A DNA stretch of 64,000 nt from Chitinophagaceae bacterium UBA1931 (GCA_002337125.1 DDFJ01000001.1:705595-769594), one strand, 5' to 3'. Counted from the stretch's first letter, positions 42,652 through 52,885 are shown. The notes: generated from the letters alone by a model not told the origin. A program made the numbers and translations.

Positions 42652-43683
42652 TCATTTCTTAAACTGAAAAAACACTTCTGTAGCTCCGTAACCATACAAG
42701 GGATGGTACTGGTTTACAAAGGATGTTACTTCCGTTTTCATCCGCAGCAAATCATGTATTTCATCTCTCAGTCTTCCTTCGCCCACACCGTGTATAAAAA
42801 TCATGGATGGAAGATGATGCAGCACCGCTAGCTCGTAATACTTTTCAAACTCATTCAGCTGCGCCGTGAGTATTTCAAAATTGTTGAGTTGTTTCCAGTT
42901 GTTGCTGATCTTTTCAATGTGCAGATCAACCACTGATCGTGCAGGTGGTATATGCTGCCTTGCCTTGCTGGCATCGTACACTTTAAAACCGGCTGCTGTT
43001 AACTTACTCATGTCCACTTTTTCCTTGTCTACTTTGTCGGGATAAGTTTCCATCAGTTGATAAGAGAAACTGGCTTCCTGTTTTTTCAGCATTTCTTCAA
43101 TGCGGTTAAACAGTTGCTTTGCTTTCAGCTTCAGCGATGCTTCAAAATAATCGGCTTTCTTTTTATCGGGTTCTGCAAGACTGAATTCAAAATCAAATCG
43201 TGGAGCATCATTCAGTTTTTCAAACTCCACATCATGAATATAAAAATCGTTGTACGGAAGCAATTCATTCTTTAAGTTAAACTCACTATCGCCGGTATAA
43301 CGCAGGTGGTAATCAAACTTAAAAGCTGTATCGGTGTTATTCACTAAATAAATGCGGAAATAATCCACCACATCATCATCAAATATATCTTTATCAAATA
43401 CAGGCAAAAAAGCAATCCATATCCCCTCGCCTACCTGGTAGTTTTTAATGTTTGAGCCTTTTTCTTTTTTTACATTGTCAACATACTTTTTCTGTGGTTT
43501 GGGAAGTTCACCCTTTTTCTCAGTAAATCGTTTATAATATGGATGTTCAATCTGATCGGTATAAACAGGGAACTGCACTCCCCCCACATCAACAGTTACC
43601 ATTTTCTTGTTGATGATATCCACTACTTCACCTTCTTCGTTTGAATGAATGATTAATACTTTATCGCCTATCTGAAATTTCAT
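42652..43683 (-). CDS. DUF2027/Smr-domain protein (MutS2 C-terminal-like)
   Basis: This 343-residue protein starts with a KOW/Tudor-like beta-barrel (IGDKVLIIHSNEEGEVVDIINKKMVTVDV, about 3-45). A DUF2027-type central region follows (GEGIWIAFLPVFDKDIFDDDVVDYFRIYLVNN). The C-terminus is a Smr domain (about 250-343) with VDLHIEKI, MIFIHGVGEGRLRDEIHDLLR and HPLYGYGATEVFF. Smr domains bind and nick branched or single-stranded nucleic acid; recent work on relatives points to collided-ribosome rescue. It lacks the MutS ATPase, so it is not MutS2 itself. Confidence 0.85.
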   Translation of the reverse strand: MKFQIGDKVLIIHSNEEGEVVDIINKKMVTVDVGGVQFPVYTDQIEHPYYKRFTEKKGELPKPQKKYVDNVKKEKGSNIKNYQVGEGIWIAFLPVFDKDIFDDDVVDYFRIYLVNNTDTAFKFDYHLRYTGDSEFNLKNELLPYNDFYIHDVEFEKLNDAPRFDFEFSLAEPDKKKADYFEASLKLKAKQLFNRIEEMLKKQEASFSYQLMETYPDKVDKEKVDMSKLTAAGFKVYDASKARQHIPPARSVVDLHIEKISNNWKQLNNFEILTAQLNEFEKYYELAVLHHLPSMIFIHGVGEGRLRDEIHDLLRMKTEVTSFVNQYHPLYGYGATEVFFQFKK

Positions 43684-43707
43684 TTTATTAAATACAATTT
43701 TTTATAA

Positions 43708-43756
43708 CACGAATTTGCAATACGAATTACACGAATTAAAACGAATTGCACGAATT
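43708..43756. repeat. Short direct-repeat patch of ACGAATT
   Basis: Five copies of ACGAATT occur within 49 bases (43709, 43722, 43731, 43741, 43750), mostly 9-10 bases apart, just upstream of the Smr gene's start. No second strand symmetry was seen. The 43757-43860 stretch holds nothing recognisable. Confidence 0.7.
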
Positions 43757-43854
43757 TCTTTTCTGCACTGCTGATCCCTGACAAAAACAAATCAATAAAA
43801 TCTGCCTCATCCGTTCAATCAGTGTTTCTATTGGTATTACACATTGATTATGCT

Positions 43855-43923
43855 GCAAAAATAACCCCGGCTGAACAAAATCTGATCAACAACTGCCTCG
43901 TTCAGAATTTGAAGCCGGGGTAT
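43855..43923 (-). terminator. Terminator of the DoxX gene (minus strand)
   Basis: ATAACCCCGGCT (43861-43872) pairs with AGCCGGGGTAT (43913-43923), one bulged base. An inner CTGAAC/TTCAG pairing extends it. On the minus strand the stem is followed by a T-run (complement of AAAAAT before 43862). Confidence 0.75.
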
Positions 43924-43944
43924 TCCTAACACACCACTGGGACT

Positions 43945-44412
43945 TTATTCCCATTTATGTTTGTGCGGACGTTCATCGTTGTGTGTTTTCATCCATTCAT
44001 CAATGCTGATTGGGCCACTGCCTTCAACAGCAAAGAATACCAACAGAATAAGAATGAGAACAGAAAACCACAACTCAGAATCAGAATGAAAAAGTCCGCC
44101 AGATGAGTTGATAAAAATAACAGCACCAAGTAAAACAGGTACCTGCACAACTGCAGCCATACGAGTTAACAAGCCTGTCATAACAAGTGCACCTCCAATA
44201 AGGTGTGCAAATATGACGTAGTGTGAAACAAAACTTACAGAAAACAGATTAACAAATGGTGCCTTGCCGACCAAGTTGGTTATTTCAGTCATATTGTTGA
44301 TGTACTGAAATCCCCTGATTACAAGAATGCCGCCCAAAGCAATACGGATAATGTCAATCCATTTCGGGTGATGAGCATCGCCCCATTTTTCAATGCGTTG
44401 TACGAAATTCAT
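43945..44412 (-). CDS. DoxX family membrane protein
   Basis: This 155-residue protein has four hydrophobic helices and the DoxX pattern IIRIALGGILVIRGFQYI, SHYVIFAHLIGGALVMTGLLTRMAAVVQVPVLLGAVIF and a final helix LVLILLVFFAVEGSGPISIDEWM. DoxX proteins are small membrane proteins linked to respiratory or redox systems, with no fixed reaction for this subgroup. It has its own terminator and probably forms a single-gene unit. Confidence 0.85.
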   Translation of the reverse strand: MNFVQRIEKWGDAHHPKWIDIIRIALGGILVIRGFQYINNMTEITNLVGKAPFVNLFSVSFVSHYVIFAHLIGGALVMTGLLTRMAAVVQVPVLLGAVIFINSSGGLFHSDSELWFSVLILILLVFFAVEGSGPISIDEWMKTHNDERPHKHKWE

Positions 44413-44510
44413 AAAATGCGTTTTAGTGTGAAAGAACGTATGTAAAAGTTACAACGCTTTTTCGTTAAAAGCAAGCACTAATTATGCACCATGTATGAAG
44501 TAATGAGATG

Positions 44511-44544
44511 AAAAAAGCCTGTAAGGTTTTCAAATCTTACAGGC
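44511..44544 (-). terminator. Terminator of mgsA (minus strand)
   Basis: GCCTGTAAG (44517-44525) pairs perfectly with CTTACAGGC (44536-44544). On the minus strand six T's follow. Confidence 0.92.
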
Positions 44545-44566
44545 CTTGTATGTTTTGTTGAAACAG

Positions 44567-45025
44567 TTAATGTTTGATTTCTCTTTTTAAATACTGGGAG
44601 TAATCTTCCAGCTTTGTTTCATACTCCTGGAGAATCATGGGAGAAGTAAAAATAAAATCGGCAGTAGCACGGTCGGATGCAATGGGAATATTCCAGGTTA
44701 CAGCCAGGCGTAACAATGCTTTTACATCAGGATCATGTGGCTGTGCTTCCATGGGATCCCAGAAGAACACAAGTACATCAATTTTTCCTTCGGCAATTAA
44801 CGCTCCTATTTGTTGATCGCCTCCCAGCGGGCCGCTGAGTAATTTTGTTACTGGACGATCCAGTTTATCTTCCAGCAGCTTACCTGTTGTGCCTGTTGCA
44901 AACAGTTCATGCTTGGTTAATGCCACACGATTGTAAAAAGCCCAATCGATTAAATCTGTTTTACGGTTATCATGTGCAACAAGTGCAATCCTTTTCCTTA
45001 CTGACATCTTGCGGGTTAAAGCCAT
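44567..45025 (-). CDS. mgsA: Methylglyoxal synthase
   Basis: This 152-residue enzyme contains RIALVAHDNRKTDLIDWA, ATGTTGKLLEDKL, the phosphate-binding SGPLGGDQQIGALIAEG, then DVLVFFWDPMEAQPHDPDVKALLRLA and NIPIASDRATADF. These are the full set of MgsA motifs, including the catalytic Asp in GGDQQ and the DPMEAQPHDPD loop. It converts dihydroxyacetone phosphate to methylglyoxal, bypassing lower glycolysis when phosphate is low. An alternative ATG lies six codons in. It is 48 bases downstream of nothing on its own strand except the permease operon region, and is likely independent. Confidence 0.96.
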   Translation of the reverse strand: MALTRKMSVRKRIALVAHDNRKTDLIDWAFYNRVALTKHELFATGTTGKLLEDKLDRPVTKLLSGPLGGDQQIGALIAEGKIDVLVFFWDPMEAQPHDPDVKALLRLAVTWNIPIASDRATADFIFTSPMILQEYETKLEDYSQYLKREIKH

Positions 45026-45073
45026 ACGATTGATTTATATAATTGGCAAACAGAATTTTCGCAGCAAATGTAA

Positions 45074-46756
45074 TTATTGATGTGTTGCAAGCTTACTTTT
45101 TTTATAACCGTAGAAGAAATAAATAATCAGCCCAGCACCCATCCAGATGAAAAACCAGAACCAGCTGTTAACCGGTATTTCAATCATGAGATATAAACAA
45201 CTCAATGCACCAAGCACCGGTATCAATGAATACTTCCTGATGAATGTATAGGTTGCAATAACAACAGCAATAACAATAAACAGCAGGAACAGAATTTCCT
45301 GGTGAGCCTCATTGCCCATATGGCTTACTGCATTTACAATCCGCTCACGAAACAGGAAGATGAATAACGCAAGCAATGCTGGTAAAATGTACTGACCGTT
45401 GACGTATGGCAGTTTAAACTTACCGGGCTGGCCCTGCAGTTTGGGTAACAACAACACACCAAGGCATACAAGCACAAAAGCAAACAAAGTACCAATGCTG
45501 GTAAGATCGGTCATCAATGAAGATGGTACAATCAACGATGGAATACCAACAAGTAATCCTGTTATGATTGTTGCAAAACCAGGTGTTTGATATTTTTTGT
45601 GAATTTTTGAAAATTGTTTTGGTAATAAACCATCACGGCTCATCGTCATCCATATTCTTGGCTGTCCAAGCTGGAACACCAGCAATACACTGGTAGTTGC
45701 CACAACAGCACTGATGCTGATGATATAACCAATCCATTTCAAACCAAGCTTTTCAAACACATAAGCCAGCGGATCATCTACTTTCAACTCGCTGAAATGA
45801 ACCATGCCTGTTAAAACCAATGCAATTAAAATATAAAGTACAGTACAAATGAGTAAAGCATACATCATACCTCTTGGTAAATCACGTTGAGGATCTTTGC
45901 ATTCTTCAGCAGTTGTACTGATGGCATCAAAACCAATATAGGCATAGAATACTGCACTTACGCCCTGCAGCACCCCTGTAAAGCCATGGGGCATAAACGG
46001 ATTCCAGTTGGATGAATCAACATAAAAGAAGCCCATTACAATTACAAAAACAATCACCAGCAATTTAAACACCACCATTGCATTGGCACTGCGTTTACTT
46101 TCGTGCATTCCAATATAAGCCAGCCATGTAATTAATGCAACAATGATAAATGCCGGAAGATTGATGAAAAACTTTATGCCAAATAATACAGGAGCATTAT
46201 TGAAACCATCAATCATGCTTTGCATTTCGGGAGTTGCAGTAACACCTTTTGCAATCTGCTCATGTATGGCTGCAACAGTTTCTTTTGCTGTTGAAAGATT
46301 GGTTGAAAGCCAGTAAGGCAAATGAATATGTAAACCTTGTAACAGGTTATTGAAATAACTGCTCCAGCTGATGGCTACCACAATATTACCAATGGCGTAT
46401 TCAAGAATCAACGCCCAGCCAATGATCCATGCAATGAGTTCACCAAAGCTTACATATGCATATGTGTAAGCACTACCGCTTACAGGAATACGGCTTGCAA
46501 ATTCTGCATAACACAAAGCCGAAAAACCGCAGGTAATAGCTGTAATTACAAATAAGAGTGAAACACCGGGGCCACCGTGAAAGGCTGCAGAACCAATGGT
46601 AGAAAAGATACCGGCTCCGATTACGGCTGCAATTCCAAGGAAAGTAAGATCCCTTACATTCAGTACTTTTTTTAATCCGCCGTACACATGCTCGTCTTCA
46701 CTATCTGCATCAGTTAGGTTTTGAATTTTCTTTGTGCGGAATAAACCGTTACCCAT
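45074..46756 (-). CDS. APC-family amino-acid permease (cationic amino-acid transporter-like)
   Basis: This 560-residue transporter has about 14 hydrophobic helices. TM1 has the unwound substrate motif GIAAVIGAGIFSTIGSAAF. FSALCYAEFASRIPVSGSAYTYAYV is TM3-like, and the conserved FYAYIGFDAISTTAEECKDPQRDLPRG is typical of the CAT/YfnA branch. An extended periplasmic loop of about 50 residues (LHIHLPYWLSTNLSTAKETVAAIHEQIAKG) lies between helices 4 and 5, a feature of Bacteroidota members. The soluble N-terminus is about 30 residues. Substrate is probably an amino acid, but the exact one is not predictable. Confidence 0.9.
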   Translation of the reverse strand: MGNGLFRTKKIQNLTDADSEDEHVYGGLKKVLNVRDLTFLGIAAVIGAGIFSTIGSAAFHGGPGVSLLFVITAITCGFSALCYAEFASRIPVSGSAYTYAYVSFGELIAWIIGWALILEYAIGNIVVAISWSSYFNNLLQGLHIHLPYWLSTNLSTAKETVAAIHEQIAKGVTATPEMQSMIDGFNNAPVLFGIKFFINLPAFIIVALITWLAYIGMHESKRSANAMVVFKLLVIVFVIVMGFFYVDSSNWNPFMPHGFTGVLQGVSAVFYAYIGFDAISTTAEECKDPQRDLPRGMMYALLICTVLYILIALVLTGMVHFSELKVDDPLAYVFEKLGLKWIGYIISISAVVATTSVLLVFQLGQPRIWMTMSRDGLLPKQFSKIHKKYQTPGFATIITGLLVGIPSLIVPSSLMTDLTSIGTLFAFVLVCLGVLLLPKLQGQPGKFKLPYVNGQYILPALLALFIFLFRERIVNAVSHMGNEAHQEILFLLFIVIAVVIATYTFIRKYSLIPVLGALSCLYLMIEIPVNSWFWFFIWMGAGLIIYFFYGYKKSKLATHQ

Positions 46757-46850
46757 ATGTAAGAATTTGCTTTAAAAAGTTCAAAATAGCGAAAAATCGG
46801 GAAATGAATTGTCCCGAATATATGAACATAAACTAAAACTATATGGAATT

Positions 46851-49800
46851 TTATCTGATGAGTATCACAGTGCCATTTCTGACAAATATTTCGCCCGTAG
46901 CATCACAAACAAGTTCGGCATAATAAGAATATGCACCGGGTTCGGACTGGAAGTTTCTGTATGTTCCATCCCAACCAGCAGCGGGGTCATCGGCTTTGAT
47001 ATTCTTCTTCTCAAAAACTTTGTTTCCCCATCTGTCGTAAATCACAAAATGTTTGATAAGCGATGCACCGTTGCCCATAATTCCAAACACATCATTCTTG
47101 CCATCATTGTTTGGCGTAAATGCACTTGGAACATATATCTGGCTTCCGTTACAAAGTATTTTAACGGTTACAGTATCGGTAGTGCTGCAATTTTGTGCAG
47201 TTAAAACTTTGAGAATGTAAGTAGTTGTTTTAATTGCAGTGCTGATGGGCGACTGGCATTGTGTACAACTGAGATAATCAGAGGGAGTCCATATCCACTT
47301 ACTGATATCATTACTGCCTGTTGCATTTAACGGCACGGCTTTACCTGGTAATGATTCTATATCAGGGCCAGCATTAACAGTTGGTTTACTGTTTACTGTT
47401 ACGTTTATAAACGAAGTATCGGTAAAACATCCGTACGAATCATATCCAACAACCGTATACAATGTTGTTGAAGCTGGATTAGCTGTTACGGTTGAAGTAT
47501 TGGTATTACTTAATCCCAATGTGTTGTTAATCCATTTGTATGTTGATGCTCCTGTTGCAGAAATGTTTACCGTTTCTCCTTCGCAGATTGCATAAGCTGT
47601 TGTTGCTGATAATTTGAACGGCTTCACAACATCAACCTGTATTGAAGATGATTTAGTGCAACCAAAATCAGTTGTTACTTTAACCGTATAGTTTGTTGAA
47701 GAAGCAGGTGATGCAACGGGTGATGCTGCAAGTGCATTGTTTAAACCAGTTACAGGAGTCCATTGATAAGAAGTTCCACCACTGGCATTCAACTGCACCG
47801 TTTTGCCTGCACATAAGGTTGCAGAAGCCGGGTTAACCTGTACAACAGGATCGGGATGTACGGTTAACAAATGTGTTGTTGTATCAGTACAGCCCTGGTT
47901 ATTTACAACCAGTGTTACAAGGTAATTACCTGCTGAATTATATAGTTGAGATGATGGATTTTGTATGGTGGATGTTTGCCCGTTTTTAAAATCCCATTTC
48001 CATTGCACTCCATTGGTGATTGATGCTGTACCTGTAAATTGTGCTGATTGTCCGGGACATAAATCCAGTGGACCTGTAATCGTTCCTTTTGATGATTGTT
48101 TTACAACGAGTGTTTCTGTTACTTCTTTATAACAACCCGATTTTGCATGCACAGAAAGTGTAACGATGTATGTACCGGGTTTATTAAACATGAAAGAAGG
48201 ATTCATTTCATTTGACGTATCGGCAGCATTACCTGTTCCAAAGTTCCATTTGTAAGAAAGAAAATCGGGCGATTGAGATGCTCCAACGCTGTAAACATCC
48301 GACATGAAATTGATGGTCGCCTGGTTACACAATTGCGAAGGAATTCCTTTAATACCTACGGACAAACTGTCGATTACAATATTGCCGGGAGAAGACACGG
48401 GTACAGAACAACCATCTGCATTTGTCAAAAGAATTACAGGTTTATATACGCCTGGATATTTATAGAAATGAAACGCAGTACTGTCGGTTGAAGATTGCAG
48501 AACACCATCGCCATAATCCCACATGTATGAGCTTGTTCCTGTTGCTGCAGTTGCTTTGAAATCTATTTGCTGCGAAGCACAAGCATACGCAGGATTAAAC
48601 TCTAAGCTTGCCTGTATGTTTTTTACAATCACAGAGTCGATGTAAGTACCTTTTAAACCATTTTCGCCATATACAAATAGTTTAACAAAGTACTTTCCCG
48701 GTTTGGTGTAAATATGTGAAGGGTAATTCACATTACCAGCTGTTGTACCATCACCAAAATCCCAGTTTATTTTTACATAACCAACTGAAGTATTATTGAA
48801 TCTTGCCACAACCGGTGGGCAGGAAACGTTACTGATATAAGAAGTTGAAAAGCTGAAAGCCGTATTAAAATCCTTTACTGTAATTGTTTGCGTATCTGAA
48901 GAAGTACAACCTGTTTGCGGATCAGTTGCTGTTAATGTAACAGTATAGGTACCTGCAGCTGTGTAGGTATGTGAAGGATAATAAGCAGTGCTGCTGCTGC
49001 CATCGCCATAATCCCATTTGTACTGTGTATTGTAGCTGTTGTAATCGTTTGTATTGTTATAAAAATAAACCGTTGTATTAAGTGCCACGTTGTTTCCTGA
49101 TGAATAGAAAGCAGCCTTGGGACCATTGACCGTTACATATTTTGAATAGGATGTTGTGGAAGAACTGCAGCCACCGGCATCAGTTATTTTAAGTGTAACA
49201 TAATAGCCGCCGGGGTTTGTGTAATTGTGACTTACTGCTCCACCCTGTGTAAAGGTTTGGGTAATGCCATCGCCGAAATTCCATTCCCAGGAAAGGATTT
49301 TGTTGTTGCCGGTTACGGTGGAATTATCCATAAATTGAACAGGCGATTGGTAACATAGTTTATCAGCTACTATGGAAAATGCTGCAACCGCACCTTTGAT
49401 GCTGTATGAAAGGTAATTGGTTGTATCATAACAGCCGTTGCTGCTGTTATAAACAATCATCCGCAACTTATCTTTTGAAGGATTTAGCCCTCCGCTAAGC
49501 GAACCACTGAATGGTATTCTGTCAATATAATAGGGATAAGAAGTATTATTATAACCTGAGAACTGGCTGTTATCGCCATATTCAATCCGGTAGAAATTAT
49601 AGTTCCATAAATTTATTCCCGGAATTTTTTCAAGGCCGGTAATTGTATAATTCAGGTTTTCAGCAGCACAAAGATTGGTTGAGGCTGAGGATAATTGTGG
49701 ATTTTGTTTCAGCAATACAGTTACATTAACAGAGTCACTCACTGTGCAGGCATCATTCGTAGCACTGAGCTTTACTTTATAATAACCGGATGAAGTGTAT

Positions 49801-51812
49801 TGATGTTTTATGGTTGGCTGTGCTGATGTGTAATCTGCAGATGAATTGTCACCAAAGTCCCAGTGACAGCTTTTTACCTGTGTTGATCCGTCTGTGAATG
49901 TTACTTCTCCCCTGTTTGAGCAGTCCTGTTTTTTATCAGCAATATTTACAAAAGGAGGTTTAACATTTATATAGTCTGTTTTTGTTATTGTGTCGCTGCA
50001 TGTACCATTAGTTGCTATCAGTGTTATTGTATGTTTGCCTGATGTCATGAATTTATAATTCAGGTCAAAGTTGTTATACGTGAAATTTCCCTGGACATAG
50101 TTTCCGTCAATTATCCATATGCCGGGATAAAGCTGATTAGCTGATGTACTTTTGAAAAGTACTGGTGTGTTACCACAGATTTCTGTACCTGACGTTGAAA
50201 TAAAATCTGCAACTGTTTTTGCCAGGATGTTGATGTTATCGTAAGACACAGTTCCTGTACAACCATTCACAGTTGTATATAAAAGAGTTACTGTGTGCCT
50301 ACCTACCGTAGAAAAAGTAAATTCAGGTGTAGGGTCAGTTGATGTTACACCGCCGGGAAACGTCCATTTGTAGTTAGCGATGGGCTCAGTTGAACCTGCA
50401 TTAAATTTTACAGTAAATGGCGTACAGGAACTGGTTCCGTTTGCAGTTGAGGAAAGATAACCAATGCTTACATACGGACGTGTAACTGTAACATACTTAC
50501 TTGCAACAGCGCTGCAACCTTCGGTATTGGTTACTTTCAGCTGTGTATTGTAAGTAATGGAATTGGGAAAGGTAAATACCGGATTCTGCAGAGTAGAGTT
50601 AACAACCGGGTTGTAATAATCATACATAAAAGACCATTCCCATTTAACCGCATTAGCAGTTGTATCCCTGAATTGTATTTTTGCAGGTGCTCCGCACTTA
50701 TCAAGTAATGTATCAAGAAAACCGTTTACAATAGGTGTTTGCTTAACCTTTACTGTTTTTATAACAGAATCTTTACAGCTCCCAAAACTGTTAACGAGTT
50801 TAATATTATAATCCCCTTTGTTATAATAGTAATAACTGAAATTGTATGTATAATAATTTGTGTTTCCATCACCCATTTGCCAGGTTGTTTGTGATGGCGC
50901 AGGTGAACTTTGAATTGTAATCTGTAAAGGCTGTCCGGAACACACTTCAGATGCACTCATTGAAAAATCAGCTTTGTACGAAGCAACGTTTACATAATTG
51001 CTCAACGTTTTTGTGGTAACGCAACCTTCAGAACTTGTAACTGTAAGTTTGATTGTATAAATTCCTTTCTGGTTGAATACATGCTTTGGATTTACTTCTG
51101 TTGAAGTACCTCCATCACCAAAATCCCACAGATAACTAAGTGTTCCGGGCCCGCTGCTTTTATTGGTAAAAGCAACCTGTTCTGAAATTTTGCAAAGCAC
51201 TGTCTGATCAACAGTGAAATCAGCAACAAGCGGATCTATGGTTTCAATAATATCATTCTTTGTGACTGTGCTGTAGCAGCCGTACTGGTTGGTTGCTGTT
51301 AATGTAACAGATGCTTTTTGAATGGATTGATAAGTATGACTAACCGAAGAACCATAAGATTGCTGTGTGCTGCCGTCTCCAAAGTCCCAGTAATAAGATG
51401 AGAGATAACCATCTCCTGCAGTTGATGTGCTGTTGAAGTTGACTGTAAATGCAGAACAACCTTTGGACGCTGACCAGTTAAAATCGGCAGTTGGTTTTTT
51501 ATAAACATTTACCTGTTTTGTTTTAACGGAAGTTTGTGTGCCTTCTTTAATTGTTAGTGTAACGGTAAAATTGCCTTCCGCATAATAAATGGCAGAAGGA
51601 TTAGTAAGTACTGATGTATTACCATTGCCAAAACTCCATGTGTAAGTTGTATTGGCTGATGTTCCTGAAGATGTATTTGTAAACGCAACTTTCAACGGAG
51701 CACAACCTTGTCCGTTACTGATATAGAAATCAGCATTCAATTGTGCTTTAAGTCCAACCGAAAAAAAAAGGAAGAAAAGAAAATAAAGAGTCCTGGTTGC
51801 AGTTAGCTTCAT
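46851..51812 (-). CDS. Giant PKD-repeat protein with T9SS type-B C-terminal signal
   Basis: This 1653-residue secreted protein has a signal peptide (MKLTATRTLYFLFFLFFSVGLKAQ). The ATG at 51812 is preferred over one 54 bases upstream. The body is at least a dozen PKD-type beta-sandwich repeats, each marked by a WDFGDG-like core (YYWDFGDGSTQ, YLWDFGDGGTS, WEWNFGDGITQ, INWDFGDGTTA, YMWDYGDGV). Late repeats are followed by Ig-like domains (about 1320-1560). The final ~90 residues (YVPSAFTPNNDGKNDVFGI, YDRWGNKVFEK, WDGTYRN, GAYSYYAELV) are the gliding-motility-type C-terminal domain exported by the type IX system. It is probably a surface adhesin or gliding component. It is flanked by unrelated genes and probably monocistronic. 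Confidence 0.93.
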   Translation of the reverse strand: MKLTATRTLYFLFFLFFSVGLKAQLNADFYISNGQGCAPLKVAFTNTSSGTSANTTYTWSFGNGNTSVLTNPSAIYYAEGNFTVTLTIKEGTQTSVKTKQVNVYKKPTADFNWSASKGCSAFTVNFNSTSTAGDGYLSSYYWDFGDGSTQQSYGSSVSHTYQSIQKASVTLTATNQYGCYSTVTKNDIIETIDPLVADFTVDQTVLCKISEQVAFTNKSSGPGTLSYLWDFGDGGTSTEVNPKHVFNQKGIYTIKLTVTSSEGCVTTKTLSNYVNVASYKADFSMSASEVCSGQPLQITIQSSPAPSQTTWQMGDGNTNYYTYNFSYYYYNKGDYNIKLVNSFGSCKDSVIKTVKVKQTPIVNGFLDTLLDKCGAPAKIQFRDTTANAVKWEWSFMYDYYNPVVNSTLQNPVFTFPNSITYNTQLKVTNTEGCSAVASKYVTVTRPYVSIGYLSSTANGTSSCTPFTVKFNAGSTEPIANYKWTFPGGVTSTDPTPEFTFSTVGRHTVTLLYTTVNGCTGTVSYDNINILAKTVADFISTSGTEICGNTPVLFKSTSANQLYPGIWIIDGNYVQGNFTYNNFDLNYKFMTSGKHTITLIATNGTCSDTITKTDYINVKPPFVNIADKKQDCSNRGEVTFTDGSTQVKSCHWDFGDNSSADYTSAQPTIKHQYTSSGYYKVKLSATNDACTVSDSVNVTVLLKQNPQLSSASTNLCAAENLNYTITGLEKIPGINLWNYNFYRIEYGDNSQFSGYNNTSYPYYIDRIPFSGSLSGGLNPSKDKLRMIVYNSSNGCYDTTNYLSYSIKGAVAAFSIVADKLCYQSPVQFMDNSTVTGNNKILSWEWNFGDGITQTFTQGGAVSHNYTNPGGYYVTLKITDAGGCSSSTTSYSKYVTVNGPKAAFYSSGNNVALNTTVYFYNNTNDYNSYNTQYKWDYGDGSSSTAYYPSHTYTAAGTYTVTLTATDPQTGCTSSDTQTITVKDFNTAFSFSTSYISNVSCPPVVARFNNTSVGYVKINWDFGDGTTAGNVNYPSHIYTKPGKYFVKLFVYGENGLKGTYIDSVIVKNIQASLEFNPAYACASQQIDFKATAATGTSSYMWDYGDGVLQSSTDSTAFHFYKYPGVYKPVILLTNADGCSVPVSSPGNIVIDSLSVGIKGIPSQLCNQATINFMSDVYSVGASQSPDFLSYKWNFGTGNAADTSNEMNPSFMFNKPGTYIVTLSVHAKSGCYKEVTETLVVKQSSKGTITGPLDLCPGQSAQFTGTASITNGVQWKWDFKNGQTSTIQNPSSQLYNSAGNYLVTLVVNNQGCTDTTTHLLTVHPDPVVQVNPASATLCAGKTVQLNASGGTSYQWTPVTGLNNALAASPVASPASSTNYTVKVTTDFGCTKSSSIQVDVVKPFKLSATTAYAICEGETVNISATGASTYKWINNTLGLSNTNTSTVTANPASTTLYTVVGYDSYGCFTDTSFINVTVNSKPTVNAGPDIESLPGKAVPLNATGSNDISKWIWTPSDYLSCTQCQSPISTAIKTTTYILKVLTAQNCSTTDTVTVKILCNGSQIYVPSAFTPNNDGKNDVFGIMGNGASLIKHFVIYDRWGNKVFEKKNIKADDPAAGWDGTYRNFQSEPGAYSYYAELVCDATGEIFVRNGTVILIR

Positions 51813-51896
51813 GGTTAACTTCTTCAAAAGGCTACGCAATGTTAAACCAAAAATGCTTATCAGCATTTATAATCACCAGTTTTTTTACATCTTTAA

Positions 51897-51930
51897 GGGA
51901 TTATTTTACGATCGATATTTTAATAATCCC
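51897..51930 (-). terminator. Hairpin at the end of the polyprenyl synthase gene
   Basis: GGGATTATT (51897-51905) pairs perfectly with AATAATCCC (51922-51930). The stem includes the last codons and stop of the minus-strand gene. There is no strong T-run, so its terminator function is uncertain. Confidence 0.4.
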
Positions 51931-52885
51931 GTTGTACAAGAAACCGGGCTAACTCTTTCAACGGCTCTTTCCGTTTACTCATTACAGCAATTGATTCAAG
52001 ATGCTGCATGGCTTTTTCCAGATATTGATTCTTTAACTGCATAGCCCATTCATCCACACCAGCTGCTTTGAAAATAGCCAGTACTTTTTCAACTTTATCA
52101 GCCGGGTTTGTTTTCATCAGTTCATGTAACTGCTGTTGTTGTTCTTGTGTTCCTGATTCCAGTGCATAAATCATCAGGAAGGTTTTTTTATTGGCTTTGA
52201 TATCACCACCCACCTGCTTGCCGAATTTTGCAGGATCGCCAAATGCGTCCAGATAATCATCCTGTACCTGGAAAGCTATGCCGAGGTTACGGCCAAATTC
52301 ATAAATATGTTCTGTATTGCCTACACTTGCACCACCAATCATTGAGCCCAGCTTTAAACTTGCAGCAAGTAAGACGGATGTTTTTAATTCAATCATTCGT
52401 ACATATTCATCAAAACTTACCGTTTCTCTTTTTTCAAAGTCCATATCCATCTGCTGACCTTCAGAAACCTCTAATGCCGTTTTATTAAACAGATTCAGCA
52501 GCGGTTGAAGAATAGCGGGATTTACTTTGCTCAAACAATCATATGCTTTAGTAAGTGTAACATCGCCTGCAAGTATTGCCGTATTTACTCCGTGAATGGA
52601 ATGAACAGTTGGTTTCCCCCTGCGCAGCGGTGCTTCATCCATGATATCATCATGAATGAGCGAAAAATTATGAAACAGTTCAATTGCCGAAGCCATATAC
52701 CATGCATCAGTTTTTATTGTGTCAAACAATTCATTTCCCATTAAACACATGACGGGACGAACACGCTTTCCTCCAATACCGAGAATGTATTGTGACGCAT
52801 CATATAACGAAGCCGGTTCTTCAGGAAATTGCCTTACGCTGAAATATGCTTCAAACTGCTGTAATAATTGTTCAAAAGACTGCAT
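51920..52885 (-). CDS. Polyprenyl diphosphate synthase (farnesyl/geranylgeranyl type)
   Basis: This 321-residue all-helical isoprenoid synthase has the first Asp-rich motif in FSLIHDDIMDEAPLRRGKPTVH, the second in FQVQDDYLDAFGD, and the upstream GGKRVRPVMCLMGNELF. The residues just before the first DDxxD determine chain length; here they are bulky (ELFHNFSLIHDD), suggesting a short-to-medium product such as C15-C20. It supplies quinone, carotenoid or undecaprenol precursors. It precedes the PKD gene on the same strand and follows rnr by 63 bases. Confidence 0.92.
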   Translation of the reverse strand: MQSFEQLLQQFEAYFSVRQFPEEPASLYDASQYILGIGGKRVRPVMCLMGNELFDTIKTDAWYMASAIELFHNFSLIHDDIMDEAPLRRGKPTVHSIHGVNTAILAGDVTLTKAYDCLSKVNPAILQPLLNLFNKTALEVSEGQQMDMDFEKRETVSFDEYVRMIELKTSVLLAASLKLGSMIGGASVGNTEHIYEFGRNLGIAFQVQDDYLDAFGDPAKFGKQVGGDIKANKKTFLMIYALESGTQEQQQQLHELMKTNPADKVEKVLAIFKAAGVDEWAMQLKNQYLEKAMQHLESIAVMSKRKEPLKELARFLVQRDY

